Positions 1 to 9,416 of a stretch of DNA of 64,000 nt are shown here, piece by piece. Within the stretch, counting starts at the first letter, position 1. Every line of letters starts with the position of its first letter. Both the position numbers and the translations under genes were made by a program. This DNA comes from Gp1-AA133 sp964641665 (lineage in GTDB: Bacteria > Acidobacteriota > Terriglobia > Terriglobales > Acidobacteriaceae): NCBI GenBank assembly GCA_964641665.1, contig CAZXKO010000095.1:1-64000 (forward strand), written 5' to 3'. The notes below the pieces were generated by a model. That model saw only the letters and a list, made by a program, of their open reading frames with translations, did not search any database and had not been told where the DNA came from.

Positions 1-141
1 GACCCGACGTTCTCTGAACATAGCCACGGTTTCCGACCGGGGCGCAGTGCGCGGCAAGCGGTGCACAAGGCGCAGCAGTATATCGCCGACGGATACCGCG
101 GGGTGGTGGACCTCGACTTGGGAAACTTTTTCGATCGAGTA
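1..141 (+). pseudogene. Group II intron reverse transcriptase/maturase fragment
   Basis: Frame 1 from the first base reads DPTFSEHSHGFRPGRSARQA and then a stretch ending DLDLGNFFDRV. This is the highly conserved fingers/palm region of bacterial group II intron (LtrA-type) reverse transcriptases, where PTFS..S.GFRPGRS and VV.DL..FFD.V are family hallmarks. The similarity stops abruptly at FFDRV: the YADD catalytic motif, the maturase X domain and the HNH domain are all absent, and the same frame continues as EAL-domain sequence. The upstream part lies outside the window, so its extent and start are unknown. It is a broken remnant and cannot encode an active RT. Recognition is from motif memory, not a search. 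Confidence 0.8.
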
Positions 142-633
142 CACCAACTTCCGAATGAGATTCGCGCCATCCTCTCGGAAACTCAAATCGAGCCCCGTTC
201 TCTTTAGCTCGAAATCGCCGACCGCATAGCGATGGCGAACCCCAGTCTCAGATCAGCCCTTCTCTCGCAGCTAAAACGCTTGGAGATCACAACCGCCATC
301 GACGACTTTGGAAATGGCGCCACTTCGCTGGCAGACCTGCGGCGCTTCCCAGTGGACCTTGTCAAGTTCGAGCGCCCCCTGGTCGCAAACATGCTCGCGG
401 ATCGCGCGAGTCACGATGTGATCGACCTCATCCTTACCCTTGGCCGCTAGTGGAAGCTGGAAATCGGCGCTCAGGGAATCGAGAAAGCCGGACACCTCGA
501 AGTTCTCAAGAATCTCGGCTGTCGGTTCGGACAGGGTTACTTCTTCTCGCCGCCGCTGGCAGCCGGCGCCGCCAGCCAATTCCTCCGCCAGCAGAGCTCT
601 GTCTTGCGCCCGAGTATGGCTGATTTTCGCTGA
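142..633 (+). pseudogene. Decayed EAL-domain (c-di-GMP phosphodiesterase) fragment
   Basis: The same reading frame as the RT fragment continues with HQLPNEIRAIL, then LEIAD, AIDDFGNGATSL, FPVDLVKFER and GQGYFFSPPL. These match in order the C-terminal two thirds of an EAL domain. Two in-frame amber codons interrupt it, at 205-207 (where family members have an acidic residue before LEI) and 448-450. The N-terminal block with the EAL signature itself is missing, and the usual AEG(V/I)E block reads AQGIE, so a catalytic glutamate is also lost. It ends with TGA at 631-633, four bases before the convergent esterase stop. It is a pseudogene of a diguanylate-signalling protein, presumably disrupted by the intron-derived rearrangement. 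Confidence 0.8.
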
Positions 634-637
634 CGTG

Positions 638-2194
638 TTACTTTCCCCAAACCGTATCCAGGAACAGGTACCGGTCACGGATTGCGTCTTTCTCTGCTTC
701 AGGCGCCGCCCTCAAATGCATCACCGGCCAACCACCCCCAGCTTCGTAAGCCGGCCATCTCGGAAGCCCGGGACCGTTCGAGTCTCCAGTACGCGCAAAA
801 TTCGCCCAGTATTGCTGCATCTGAAGGCTGAGCTTTCGATCCTCGACCCGAAACGGAAGAGCCTTCGAATCCAGCTGGCCGAAGACGTATTCGATCTCTG
901 CGGAGTGATACGCCCCAACCCTTTCCGTTTTGTCGGCGGAAGGCAACGGGTGATCGAAGCGGTACCGGTAGACCACCTGCTTCCCGCTCGTCTTCTGTGC
1001 CTCCAGCCACTTCCAGGTGGAGAATGCGATGAACTGATCACCGTCGAAGTCGCTGAGCGATCGCTCTACATCGGTCTCGGAAGTTCCGGAATACAACTTC
1101 AGAAACTCCGCCGACCGAGTTCCGAACTCTTTTTCGGCTTTCTCACGTGCGCTTACGGTCGCAGATTTTCCGCTGGCCGGAGAGAAATGTCCCTCATCAC
1201 GATTCCACCCGGCCAGCAGAGGCACATCGTTCTGTTTGCCTTGCGCGAAGATCGCCGGGATCGGCTCCGGAAGGAAGTCTCCATCCACATTGGGTCGGAA
1301 GTGAAACGCCCTCTCGCCATTTTCTTCCTTTAGCGAAGCTTCGAGCAATTTCTCCGCCGGCAGGGCCCGCAGCGCCGCCAGTTCCTTGAGTCCCAGCGCG
1401 TACTCGGAAAACTTCGCATCCTCCTGCTCTTGCTCCCGTAGGGGCAGAAAGGGCAAATCGTGACTGTAGAAGGCCGCGCCGCTCTCTCCGATTGCCTTGT
1501 GAAACAGCCCTTTCGCCCGTGGGGATGCCATCAGCGCGCTTACTGAAAACGATCCCGCGCTCTCGCCGAAGATCGTTACGTTCCCCGGGTCTCCACCAAA
1601 CACTGCGATATTCCGCTGCACCCACTGGAGGGCAGCCATCTGATCGAGCAGACCGTAGTTTCCGGCCACCTTTGTACCGGACTCGGCTGCCAGTTCGGTG
1701 TGGGTGAAGAACCCGAATACGCCCAGCCGGTAGTTCATCGAGACTACGACCACTCCCTGCTTCGCGAGGTTCTGCCCATCCTGGCGCGGCTCCGATGTCC
1801 CGCCGGCCAGGAAACCTCCGCCATAAATCCATACCATCACGGGTAATTTCTTAGCGTCGGCGGGGGTCCACACATTAAGACTAAGGCAGTCTTCGTTCGG
1901 ACCGAGGTCTCGGAACACCATGTCGCTGTAGATCCTGCCCTGCATGCAGCGCGGCCCAAACTCGGTGGCCGGACGTACACCAGTCCATTTCGACGGAGCA
2001 ACTGGAGGCCGCCACCGCAACTCACCCACTGGAGACGCGGCATAGGGGATCCCCAGGAAAGCATCCACCGTTCCCTCCGGCTTTCCCTCAATGACGCCAC
2101 TCTCGATTCTTGCTTGCGGCGCGGTCGTCGCTGCGAGTGATGCTAATGGAACAAACGCCGCCGAGAACATCAACCATCGGACAAGCCTCAACAT
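638..2194 (-). CDS. Secreted type-B carboxylesterase (PnbA-like)
   Basis: 518 residues. A signal peptide (about residues 1-22, ending ASLAATT) precedes an alpha/beta-hydrolase of the carboxylesterase/cholinesterase family. Visible landmarks are the family opening around GIPYAASPVGELRWRPP, the EDCLSLNVW signature, the oxyanion-hole GGGF, the nucleophile elbow GESAGS, an acidic triad residue in NRDEGHF and the His in AYHSAEIEYVFG. The length is normal for the family. It probably hydrolyses ester substrates in the periplasm or outside the cell; the physiological substrate cannot be told. It lies downstream of metH and the bestrophin-like gene on the same strand, about 70 bases after the latter's true stop, so co-transcription is possible but not shown. 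Confidence 0.9.
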   Translation of the reverse strand: MLRLVRWLMFSAAFVPLASLAATTAPQARIESGVIEGKPEGTVDAFLGIPYAASPVGELRWRPPVAPSKWTGVRPATEFGPRCMQGRIYSDMVFRDLGPNEDCLSLNVWTPADAKKLPVMVWIYGGGFLAGGTSEPRQDGQNLAKQGVVVVSMNYRLGVFGFFTHTELAAESGTKVAGNYGLLDQMAALQWVQRNIAVFGGDPGNVTIFGESAGSFSVSALMASPRAKGLFHKAIGESGAAFYSHDLPFLPLREQEQEDAKFSEYALGLKELAALRALPAEKLLEASLKEENGERAFHFRPNVDGDFLPEPIPAIFAQGKQNDVPLLAGWNRDEGHFSPASGKSATVSAREKAEKEFGTRSAEFLKLYSGTSETDVERSLSDFDGDQFIAFSTWKWLEAQKTSGKQVVYRYRFDHPLPSADKTERVGAYHSAEIEYVFGQLDSKALPFRVEDRKLSLQMQQYWANFARTGDSNGPGLPRWPAYEAGGGWPVMHLRAAPEAEKDAIRDRYLFLDTVWGK

Positions 2195-2261
2195 GCCGCA
2201 TACTCCAGGTGCATGAAGTTATCAGATTTCTGGTCGGTAAAGAGTCTCAGCGATCGGCAGG

Positions 2262-3054
2262 CTAGCGGAATTTCGACAGCAGTTCCTCGAAGGGTTCCGC
2301 CACGACGTTCCACGTCCCCTCGAAGGGATTGTCTAGGTCGGTCAGCACAACGTGGGCCAAGTACAGGAGCAACGTGGTAACGGCAATGGCGACCCCGCCG
2401 AGCGCTGCGTTCCGGAAAGGAAAAAGGAATAGCAGGAAAAGGATCGTGCACGCTGTGAGCGTCACAAACACCAGCAGCGTGCGGGGCATGCGTTTTACAC
2501 TCAAAGCCAGCCGCTCGTCCCGATGGCGTGCTTGCCTGGTTTGCAATGTCCAGGAGGCGTTCATAGACCATGCGCTCGGTGTCGTCCTCGGGCTTCGCGT
2601 CCGCGACCGCCGCAATTACTTCCGCAAACAGCCGGTCCGTCTTCTCGGTGCCCTCGGCGTTTGACAGGGCCCGCCATTCCCCTTCGACGACCGCTCGCGC
2701 GTAAGTCTTTACGGTACGCACCATCGGCTCGCGAGTGTTCGCTTTCAGACGGTTGCTGAAAAGCATCAGATCCTTCAGCGCGCCTGACTCCTTGAGAATT
2801 TCGTTTTCAACTGCGGTGAACTGTCCCCAGATTACGTAGGTAGCAAACGCATACAGAACGCTGTACAGCGTCCCGATGATCTGCAGGAGCGCGCCCAGTC
2901 CCTCCGCGTCGTCTTTGAATAGACGCTGGAACCCGAACAGTTGCAGGGCGAAGTAGACGATTGCCCCACCGACCAGGAATTTCAGGCACCGGGTAATCAC
3001 AGCGGAGGGAATGACGTCGACAATCCCCGGCGGACGGTTACGATCCGACAACAT
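2262..3054 (-). pseudogene. Bestrophin-like (DUF4239-type) membrane protein, frameshifted
   Basis: From ATG at 3054 (AGAGG just upstream) the frame encodes two N-terminal membrane segments (FLVGGAIVYFALQLFG and a second around IGTLYSVLYAFATYVIWG). A soluble stretch follows, ending YERLLDIANQAS. After about 2520-2535 this frame turns into low-quality sequence, while the next frame continues as RHRDERLALSVKRMP, two membrane segments (LLVFVTLTACTILFLLFLF and a later one) and LTDLDNPFEG, ending at TAG 2262. Together the two halves make a normal DUF4239/bestrophin-like protein of about 263 residues. One surplus base near 2525 explains the break, and this could be a real mutation or a sequencing error. 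Function unknown; the family is sometimes linked to ion transport. It sits 38 bases downstream of metH on the same strand. Confidence 0.75.
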
Positions 3055-3092
3055 CCACCTCTGTTTTGGAAGTGCACAGCGATCCCGCGGCT

Positions 3093-6000
3093 CTAGACCA
3101 CGAAATACTTCGCCGCCGGATGATGCACGACGATGGCCGACGTCGACTGCTCCGGTTCCAGCAGGAAACCGCTGGTTAGCCGCACGCCGACATTCTCTTC
3201 CGGATGCAGCAACGCGAAGAGTTTGGTCTGGTCTTCGAGATTGGGGCAGGCCGGGTACCCGAACGAATATCTGGATCCACGATACTTCTGATGGAACAAA
3301 TCCCGGATATGCGGTGAGTCCTCGCCTGCGATTCCCAGTTCTTGCCGCATGAGCCGGTGATGATATTCTGCAAGCGCCTCCGCCGTCTCGACGCTGAGTC
3401 CGTGAAGGTAGAGATACTTGGTATATTCTCCACCCTCAAACAGACGCTGCGTTTCGACCGAAGCCTTGGCCCCGATCGTGACCAGCGACAGCCCCAGAAC
3501 ATCCATCTTCCCCGAAGCCTTAGGCGCAAAGAAATCCGAAATGCAAAGCTTCCGCCCCTCCCGCTGACGGGGAAACGTAAATCGCAAGAGCTCTTTCAGA
3601 TCGTGATTCTCGCTGAGAACTGAGGACTGAGAACTGGGAACTGCATACACCACCGCGTCATTCCCATCCCCCTGCGCAGGGAAATACCCATAGACAACCT
3701 TCGGCTCAAACAACCCGCTGCCGATGATCTCCTCTTCGAGTTGCTTCTTGATTGGCCGGAACTTTTCCGCCACCAGCCGCAGGTAATCTTCCTGCGACGC
3801 CGTCTTCAACTGCCACTGGTTCTTGAACAACGCCGTCTCGTTGATGTAAGGAAACAGCTCGCGCAGATCGAAGTCCTTTTTCACCCGAACGCCCCAAAAC
3901 GGCGGAGTCGGAATGTTCGGAGCGTCTCCGACCACCGCACTGCGCTCTGCAAACAGCGGTCCGGTCTCTTCATCCACGGCCGCTGCCTTCGCGTATTCCT
4001 TCACTGTTTTTCCCTCGGTCAGCCGCGCTTCGCGCTGCCCGTTTGCCGCGATCAGGTCTTCCATAATGTGCAGTCCGGCGAAGGCATCATCCGCGTAAAA
4101 GACGGCGTTTGCGTATTCCCGCCGCAAATCGTCTTCCACGTACTTCCGCGTCAGAGCTGCGCCACCGCAGATCACCGGATACTCAAGCTTCTGACGCTCC
4201 AGATCCTGGATCACGTATTTCATCTCCAGCGTCGACTTAACCAGCAACCCGCTCAGGCCGATCGCATCCGCCTTGTGCTCGCCCGCCGCCTTGATGATCG
4301 AGTCCCCCGGTTGCTTGATCCCCAGGTTCACTACCTTGAAGCCGTTGTTGGACAGGATGATGTCGACAAGATTCTTACCGATGTCGTGCACATCACCCTT
4401 TACCGTCGCGAGCACAATCGTGCCCTTCTGCTGCGATCCCGACTTTTTCTCCATCTTCGGCTCGAGGTAAGCGACGGCCTGCTTCATGACTCCGGCAGAA
4501 TCGAGCACCGAAGGCAACTGCATTTTTCGCGCGCCGAACAGTTCGCCCACCGTCCGCATGCCGTCGAGTAATACAGTGTTGATGATGTCCAACGGCGTGT
4601 ATTGCCCCAGTGCCACATCGAGTAACTGTTCCAGGCCTTGTTTGTGCGCTCCTTCGCCCACTGACTTCTCGCCATTGATAATGGCGAACTTCAGCTTGTC
4701 CTCGATCGAGAGCGTCTCCACATGCGCCGTGGTGGAAGCCTGCGGCTTCCCTTTCAACCCGGCGAAGTGATTCATGTAGACCTGTAACGGATCGCCATTC
4801 GATGTGTCACGATGAATCAACTTTCGCGCTAGTTCAACTTCTTCTTGAGGAATTTTGTATAACGGATAGATCTTGGTGTAGTTCACGATGGCCATGTCGA
4901 GGCCATTGTCGACGGCTTCATGCATGAAAACGCTATTCAGCACGCGCCGTGGATATGCATCCAGGCCAAATGAAATATTGCTGACGCCCAGGATCGTTTT
5001 CACGTCGGGCAGTTCGTGCTTGATGCGTTTTACGGCTTCGAGCGTCTCCATTCCTGCTGAACGGTATTCTTCCTGCCCCGTGGAGATTGGCAGTGTCAGC
5101 GCGTCGAAAATCAGATCGACACCGCGGATACCGTACTTCTCCGTCGCGAGTTCGTAGATGCGTTTCGCGATCGCCGCTTTCTTCTCGGCCGTCAAGGCCA
5201 TGCCGTCTTCGTCGATCGTCAAGGCAATCACAGCAGCGCCATACCGCTTGGCCATCGGCAACACTTTGGACGTCCGCTTCTCGCCATCCTCCAGGTTGAT
5301 CGAATTGATGATCGCTTTCCCCGGTATGCGCTTCAGCGCCTCCTCCACCACGTCAGCCTCGGTCGAGTCCACCAGGATCGGCGCGGGCACGCGCGTCGCT
5401 ACCCGCTCCAGGATCGACGTGATGTAGTCCTTCTCGTCCTCACCTACGATGGCGCAGCACAGGTCCAGCATGTGCGAACCGTCGTTCACCAGCTTCTTGG
5501 CCAGCGCCAGGATGTCGTCGTACTTCTTTCCCCGCACCAGGTTGCGGAAATTCTCAACACGCGTGGTGGTGTTCATCTCCTCGGCCACGATCAGCGGCTT
5601 GGGTTCGAGATCGAGGGGGACGGAGGTGTACGCGCTCGACGCCGCGCCCACCGGCTTCACGTCGCGCGCGGCGGGTTCGACGCCGGATACCGCGTCGACA
5701 ACGGCTTTCAAGTGCTCTGGCGTCGTGCCGCAGCATCCGCCGACAATGCGGACGCCGTAGTCCTGAACGAAATGTTTGTGATACCGCGCCAGTTCTTCGG
5801 GCGTCAGCTTGTAAACCGCGTGACCGCCCTCGTTGAACGGAAGCCCTGCGTTCGGCAGGACGGAGATGTGTTTCGTCGAATTCAGTCCCAAGTAGCGGAC
5901 CGCATCGTTCATCTCTTTGGGTCCGGTCGCACAGTTGATTCCGAACACATCTACATCAAACGGCTCGAGCGCCGTCAACGCCGCGCTGATCTCCGTTCCC

Positions 6001-6596
6001 AGCAACATGGTTCCGGATTCCTGCAGTGTCACCTGCACGGTAACCGGCAATCGCTTCCCTGCCTTGCGCATCGCCTCAAGCACGCCGACGGCAGCGACCT
6101 TGGCCTGAAGTAGGTCCTGTGACGTCTCGATCAGCAGTAGATCGACGCCGCCCTCGATCAATGCGGCGGCCTGCCGCTCGTAGGAAGCGGCCATCGCGTC
6201 GAAACCTATGTGTCCCAGCGACGGAAGCTTGGTCGTTGGCCCCATCGATCCCGCCACGAAACGAGGTTTGTCCTTGGTAGAGAACTGCGCGGCAACTTCC
6301 CGCGCGAGTTTCGCGGCGGCAATGTTGATCTCTGCAACCCGGTCTTTAAGATCAAACTCACCCAGCACGATGCTCGTGCCGCCGAACGTGTTCGTCTCCA
6401 CCACGTCGCAACCCACCTGAAAGAACGCGGCATGAATATCCTTGATGATGTCGGGCCGGCTCAGCACCAGGACTTCGCTGCAGTTCTCCTTTCCCCAGTA
6501 ATCGTCGAGAGAAGGATTGCGCAGCTGGATGTTAGTCCCCATCGCCCCGTCGTAAACCACGACGCGTTCTTTCACGGTTTGGAGAAAGTCAGCCAT
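3093..6596 (-). CDS. metH: Cobalamin-dependent methionine synthase MetH
   Basis: 1167 residues with all four modules in order. The homocysteine-binding domain (about 1-320) opens YDGAMGTNIQ and carries zinc cysteines in GINCATG and GGCCGTTPEH. The methyl-THF pterin-binding domain (about 330-620) contains SINLEDGE and GVSNISFGL. The B12 cap and B12-binding domain (about 640-890) has the cobalt-ligand motif KGDVHDIGKNLV. The C-terminal reactivation domain binds SAM (GYPACPNLED, residues about 1090-1100). It transfers a methyl group from methyl-tetrahydrofolate to homocysteine. The ATG at 6596 fits the family N-terminus. I looked for a cobalamin or SAM riboswitch upstream (6597-6750) and saw none; that gap holds TGACGACT-type repeats. 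Confidence 0.97.
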   Translation of the reverse strand: MADFLQTVKERVVVYDGAMGTNIQLRNPSLDDYWGKENCSEVLVLSRPDIIKDIHAAFFQVGCDVVETNTFGGTSIVLGEFDLKDRVAEINIAAAKLAREVAAQFSTKDKPRFVAGSMGPTTKLPSLGHIGFDAMAASYERQAAALIEGGVDLLLIETSQDLLQAKVAAVGVLEAMRKAGKRLPVTVQVTLQESGTMLLGTEISAALTALEPFDVDVFGINCATGPKEMNDAVRYLGLNSTKHISVLPNAGLPFNEGGHAVYKLTPEELARYHKHFVQDYGVRIVGGCCGTTPEHLKAVVDAVSGVEPAARDVKPVGAASSAYTSVPLDLEPKPLIVAEEMNTTTRVENFRNLVRGKKYDDILALAKKLVNDGSHMLDLCCAIVGEDEKDYITSILERVATRVPAPILVDSTEADVVEEALKRIPGKAIINSINLEDGEKRTSKVLPMAKRYGAAVIALTIDEDGMALTAEKKAAIAKRIYELATEKYGIRGVDLIFDALTLPISTGQEEYRSAGMETLEAVKRIKHELPDVKTILGVSNISFGLDAYPRRVLNSVFMHEAVDNGLDMAIVNYTKIYPLYKIPQEEVELARKLIHRDTSNGDPLQVYMNHFAGLKGKPQASTTAHVETLSIEDKLKFAIINGEKSVGEGAHKQGLEQLLDVALGQYTPLDIINTVLLDGMRTVGELFGARKMQLPSVLDSAGVMKQAVAYLEPKMEKKSGSQQKGTIVLATVKGDVHDIGKNLVDIILSNNGFKVVNLGIKQPGDSIIKAAGEHKADAIGLSGLLVKSTLEMKYVIQDLERQKLEYPVICGGAALTRKYVEDDLRREYANAVFYADDAFAGLHIMEDLIAANGQREARLTEGKTVKEYAKAAAVDEETGPLFAERSAVVGDAPNIPTPPFWGVRVKKDFDLRELFPYINETALFKNQWQLKTASQEDYLRLVAEKFRPIKKQLEEEIIGSGLFEPKVVYGYFPAQGDGNDAVVYAVPSSQSSVLSENHDLKELLRFTFPRQREGRKLCISDFFAPKASGKMDVLGLSLVTIGAKASVETQRLFEGGEYTKYLYLHGLSVETAEALAEYHHRLMRQELGIAGEDSPHIRDLFHQKYRGSRYSFGYPACPNLEDQTKLFALLHPEENVGVRLTSGFLLEPEQSTSAIVVHHPAAKYFVV

Positions 6597-6757
6597 CGAA
6601 ATTCAGTCGTCAGTCGCCAGTCGTCAGGAAAACCGAGATCGATCGTTAGCGTCAGCTCAATTCGCAGCCGTCACCAAAAGGGATCGACCCTGGAACCGCT
6701 GAATCTTGGGTTTCGCTAGCGACTGACGACTTGCGACTAGCGACTGCCCTATGCACA
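6597..6757. repeat. Intergenic GTCAGTCG/GACTGACGAC repeats between metH and nuoI
   Basis: Short direct and inverted copies of a GTCGTCAGTCG-like word occur at 6606-6626 and, in the opposite orientation, at 6718-6747. The arms could pair across the gap. Words of this type are frequent between genes in acidobacterial genomes as I recall them; their role is unknown. Confidence 0.5.
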
Positions 6758-6785
6758 AACGCCGGCCCGCGTACGGACCGGCGTT
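6758..6785 (-). terminator. Hairpin downstream of nuoI
   Basis: AACGCCGG (6758-6765) is perfectly repeated inverted as CCGGCGTT (6778-6785) with a 12-base loop, starting about 30 bases after the nuoI stop. No T-tract follows on the minus strand, so it may be an RNA-stabilising or Rho-associated hairpin rather than a classical terminator. Confidence 0.45.
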
Positions 6786-6813
6786 CGAACATGAAAGCGA
6801 AACTCTTGAACTC

Positions 6814-7344
6814 TTAGCTCCCCTGCACTGGCAACGCCGGAGCCCCGCCCGCCACGTCCGCGCTGTTGAAGACCGCGTTGGCCCCCATGTGCGCTGGCGC
6901 GGCCGCGAGCATCTGCTCCTTGCGATAAATCAGGTTGGTCGCGTTAAACGACGCCAGTTCAAATCCGTGCCCGTGCGTGATCGCATCGGTCGGGCAAGCT
7001 TCCACGCAATATCCGCAGAAGATACAGCGGTTGTAGTCGATGTTGTAAACCTTCGCGTAGCGTTCCGCACCGCTTACCCGGTTGGTCTCGGTGTTCTCGG
7101 CCGCCTCGATATAGATGCAGTTCGACGGACAAGCAGCGGCGCACAAGAAACACGCCACACACTTCTCCAGGCCGTTCTCGTCGCGCTGCAGCACGTGCAT
7201 CCCGCGGAAGCGTTCCTGGAAGCGCGCGCCTTTCAAAGGCCCGGAACCGTCAGGGTAGTTCTCGACCTGGGTCGGCTGAAACATCTCCATGAAGGTGATG
7301 CTCATGCCTTTGGCAATCGCTGCGATATTTTTCAACACCGCCAT
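6814..7344 (-). CDS. nuoI: NADH-quinone oxidoreductase subunit I (NuoI)
   Basis: 176 residues with two ferredoxin-type 4Fe-4S motifs, CVACFLCAAACPSNC and CIFCGYCVEACPTDAI. This is the hallmark of the TYKY/NuoI subunit, which carries clusters N6a and N6b in complex I. The N-terminus (around FMEMFQPTQVENYPDG) and the FRGMHVLQRDENG segment also fit NuoI. The C-terminal tail after residue 150 is Ala/Pro-rich and longer than in the core family. The gene stands alone here, divergent from dxs and without other nuo genes, so it is either a split-out subunit or a second copy. The start ATG at 7344 leaves 158 bases to dxs, which must hold both promoters. Confidence 0.93.
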   Translation of the reverse strand: MAVLKNIAAIAKGMSITFMEMFQPTQVENYPDGSGPLKGARFQERFRGMHVLQRDENGLEKCVACFLCAAACPSNCIYIEAAENTETNRVSGAERYAKVYNIDYNRCIFCGYCVEACPTDAITHGHGFELASFNATNLIYRKEQMLAAAPAHMGANAVFNSADVAGGAPALPVQGS

Positions 7345-7502
7345 AGGACATCAGTATACCGAAAGCCGCCAATCCCCGCAGAGCCCTCGCTCGGAGGCCC
7401 TTTCCTCGCTGTAACTTGGAAGACACATCTTCGTCGGCAACCCACGGCATCCTTCCCATGTCGGGTATCATCTAAGGGTACGTCCCAAAGCCATTCAACC
7501 CT

Positions 7503-9416
7503 ATGTCCCAGCTACTCGATACCATCAATTCCCCGCTCGATGTAAAAAAACTCAGCGTTCCCCAACTCGAAATTCTCGCCGGAGAGATCCGCGAAGAGCT
7601 CATCTCGGTGCTCTCGAAGACTGGCGGGCACCTCGGCCCTAATCTGGGTGTGGTCGAACTCACACTGGCCATGCACTACGTCTTTAACACGCCCGAGGAT
7701 CATTTCGTCTTCGACGTCAGCCACCAGGCCTATGTTCATAAACTGCTCACCGGACGCCGCGAACAGTTCCATACGATCCGCACTCCAGGCGGACTGAACG
7801 GCTTCATGCTGCGTTCTGAGAGCCCGCATGACTGCTACGGCGCCGGACACGCTGGAACCGCGCTCTCTGCCGCTCTAGGAATGGCTGTAGCCCGCGATCG
7901 CCGAGGAGGAAACGAGAACGTCGTCGCGTTGGCTGGTGACGCCGCTTTCACCTGCGGCATCACTTACGAGGCGCTGAACAATATCGCACACCACACCCGC
8001 CGCATGATCGTGGTCCTCAATGACAACGAATGGTCGATCGACAAGAATGTCGGCGCCATCGCCAGCTACCTGAACATGATCGTGACCAACCCGCGCTTCG
8101 ACTATCTCCACGAACGCGCGGGGCACTTCGTCGAGCGCCTGGGCGGTAAGACCCTCTTCCACATGGCTCGCAAGGCCGAAGAAGCCGCCAAGAGCATGTT
8201 CTGGCCCAGCGTGATCTTCGAGGAGCTCGGCCTGAAGTATTACGGCCCGATCGATGGCCACGACCTCGCCACGCTCATCAAGACGTTCGAATTCCTAAAA
8301 AGGCAGCGCCGCCCTGTGCTGCTGCACGTGCTGACGCAAAAAGGCAAAGGCTTTGAACCAGCCTTGCAGAAGCAGAAAAAGTTCCACGGCCTTGGTCCTT
8401 ACGATCCCGAAACAGGCGAGACCAAGTCGCTGGGCCAGCGCACCTACTCTGAAGTCTTCGCCGATACTCTGGTCAAGCTCGCCAACATGAACAACAAGGT
8501 GGTCGCGATCACCGGCGCCATGCCCAATGGGACGGCACTTGATCGCTTCCAGCCGATTCACCCCGACAAATACTTCGATGTCGGTATCGCAGAGGAACAC
8601 GCGGTGATCTTCGCTGCAGGTTTGGCAACCAAGGGCTTCAAGCCGTTCTGCGCGATCTATTCCACCTTCCTGCAGCGCAGTCTTGATCCCATCGTGCATG
8701 ATGTCTGCCTGCAGAATCTCCCAGTGGTATTTTGCATGGACCGCGGCGGGCTCTCCGGCGACGACGGGCCCACGCACCACGGCCTTTTCGACATCAGCTA
8801 CCTGCGGGGTATTCCCAACATCGTCCACATGGTACCCAAGGACGAAGACGAACTCGCCGACATGCTCTTCACGGCCATGCAGCACAACGGCCCCATCGCG
8901 GTTCGCTACCCGCGGGGCGTTGGACCCGGCACGCCGGTGAAAGACGTTCCCCGGGCCATTCCCATCGGTCAGGCGGAGCTTCTTCAGCATGGAGAGCATG
9001 ACCGCGTCGCCTTCTTCGCGTTGGGCGCGCTCGTTCCGATGGCCCAGGAAGTCGCCGCCAAGCTGGAAGGCGAAGGCGTTTCCAGCGCGGTGATCAATGC
9101 GCGCTTTGCTAAGCCCATCGATACTGCCATGCTTGAGTTCTACGGGCGCAGCGTGGATGTGATCGTCACCCTCGAAGATCATGTGCTCAAGGGCGGCTTC
9201 GGCAGCGCTGTACTCGAAGAGCTGAACACGCTTGGTCTGACCACGCCTGTGGTGCGTATCGGCTGGCCCGACCAGTTCATCGAGCACGGTAAGCCCGACG
9301 CTCTACGCGCCAAGTACGGCATCTCGGTGGACGCCGTCCTCACCCAACTTCGCCCTATCCTGAGCAAGGGAAGCCAGGCACAAGCGGGCACGCATATCCC
9401 GATGCGCAGTGTTTGA
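7503..9416 (+). CDS. dxs: 1-deoxy-D-xylulose-5-phosphate synthase
   Basis: 637 residues, the usual length. It condenses pyruvate and glyceraldehyde-3-phosphate with thiamine diphosphate, the first step of the MEP isoprenoid pathway. The ThDP motif reads GDAAFTCG...NDNEWSIDKNVGA (about residues 140-180). Most DXS enzymes have GDGA..GG and NDNEMSI, so this belongs to a variant subgroup. Other landmarks are the substrate-binding His in FDVSHQAYVHKLLTGR, AEEHAVIFAAGLA, and DRGGLSGDDGPTHHGLFD in the transketolase central domain. A C-terminal transketolase domain ends near residue 620. The start ATG at 7503 has no strong Shine-Dalgarno sequence. It is divergent from nuoI and monocistronic as far as can be seen. 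Confidence 0.95.
   Translation: MSQLLDTINSPLDVKKLSVPQLEILAGEIREELISVLSKTGGHLGPNLGVVELTLAMHYVFNTPEDHFVFDVSHQAYVHKLLTGRREQFHTIRTPGGLNGFMLRSESPHDCYGAGHAGTALSAALGMAVARDRRGGNENVVALAGDAAFTCGITYEALNNIAHHTRRMIVVLNDNEWSIDKNVGAIASYLNMIVTNPRFDYLHERAGHFVERLGGKTLFHMARKAEEAAKSMFWPSVIFEELGLKYYGPIDGHDLATLIKTFEFLKRQRRPVLLHVLTQKGKGFEPALQKQKKFHGLGPYDPETGETKSLGQRTYSEVFADTLVKLANMNNKVVAITGAMPNGTALDRFQPIHPDKYFDVGIAEEHAVIFAAGLATKGFKPFCAIYSTFLQRSLDPIVHDVCLQNLPVVFCMDRGGLSGDDGPTHHGLFDISYLRGIPNIVHMVPKDEDELADMLFTAMQHNGPIAVRYPRGVGPGTPVKDVPRAIPIGQAELLQHGEHDRVAFFALGALVPMAQEVAAKLEGEGVSSAVINARFAKPIDTAMLEFYGRSVDVIVTLEDHVLKGGFGSAVLEELNTLGLTTPVVRIGWPDQFIEHGKPDALRAKYGISVDAVLTQLRPILSKGSQAQAGTHIPMRSV

Noticed and set aside
440..1333. 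297-codon plus-strand frame opposite the esterase
   Set aside because: Antisense shadow. The product is Arg/Pro-rich without motifs, whereas the minus frame is a full carboxylesterase.
6597..6757. Possible cobalamin or SAM riboswitch before metH
   Set aside because: Only short GTCAGTCG-type repeats seen. No B12-box (GCCACTG) or SAM-box core was found by eye.
8295..9287. 330-codon minus frame over dxs
   Set aside because: Shadow of the high-GC dxs gene. His/Asp-rich, no family.
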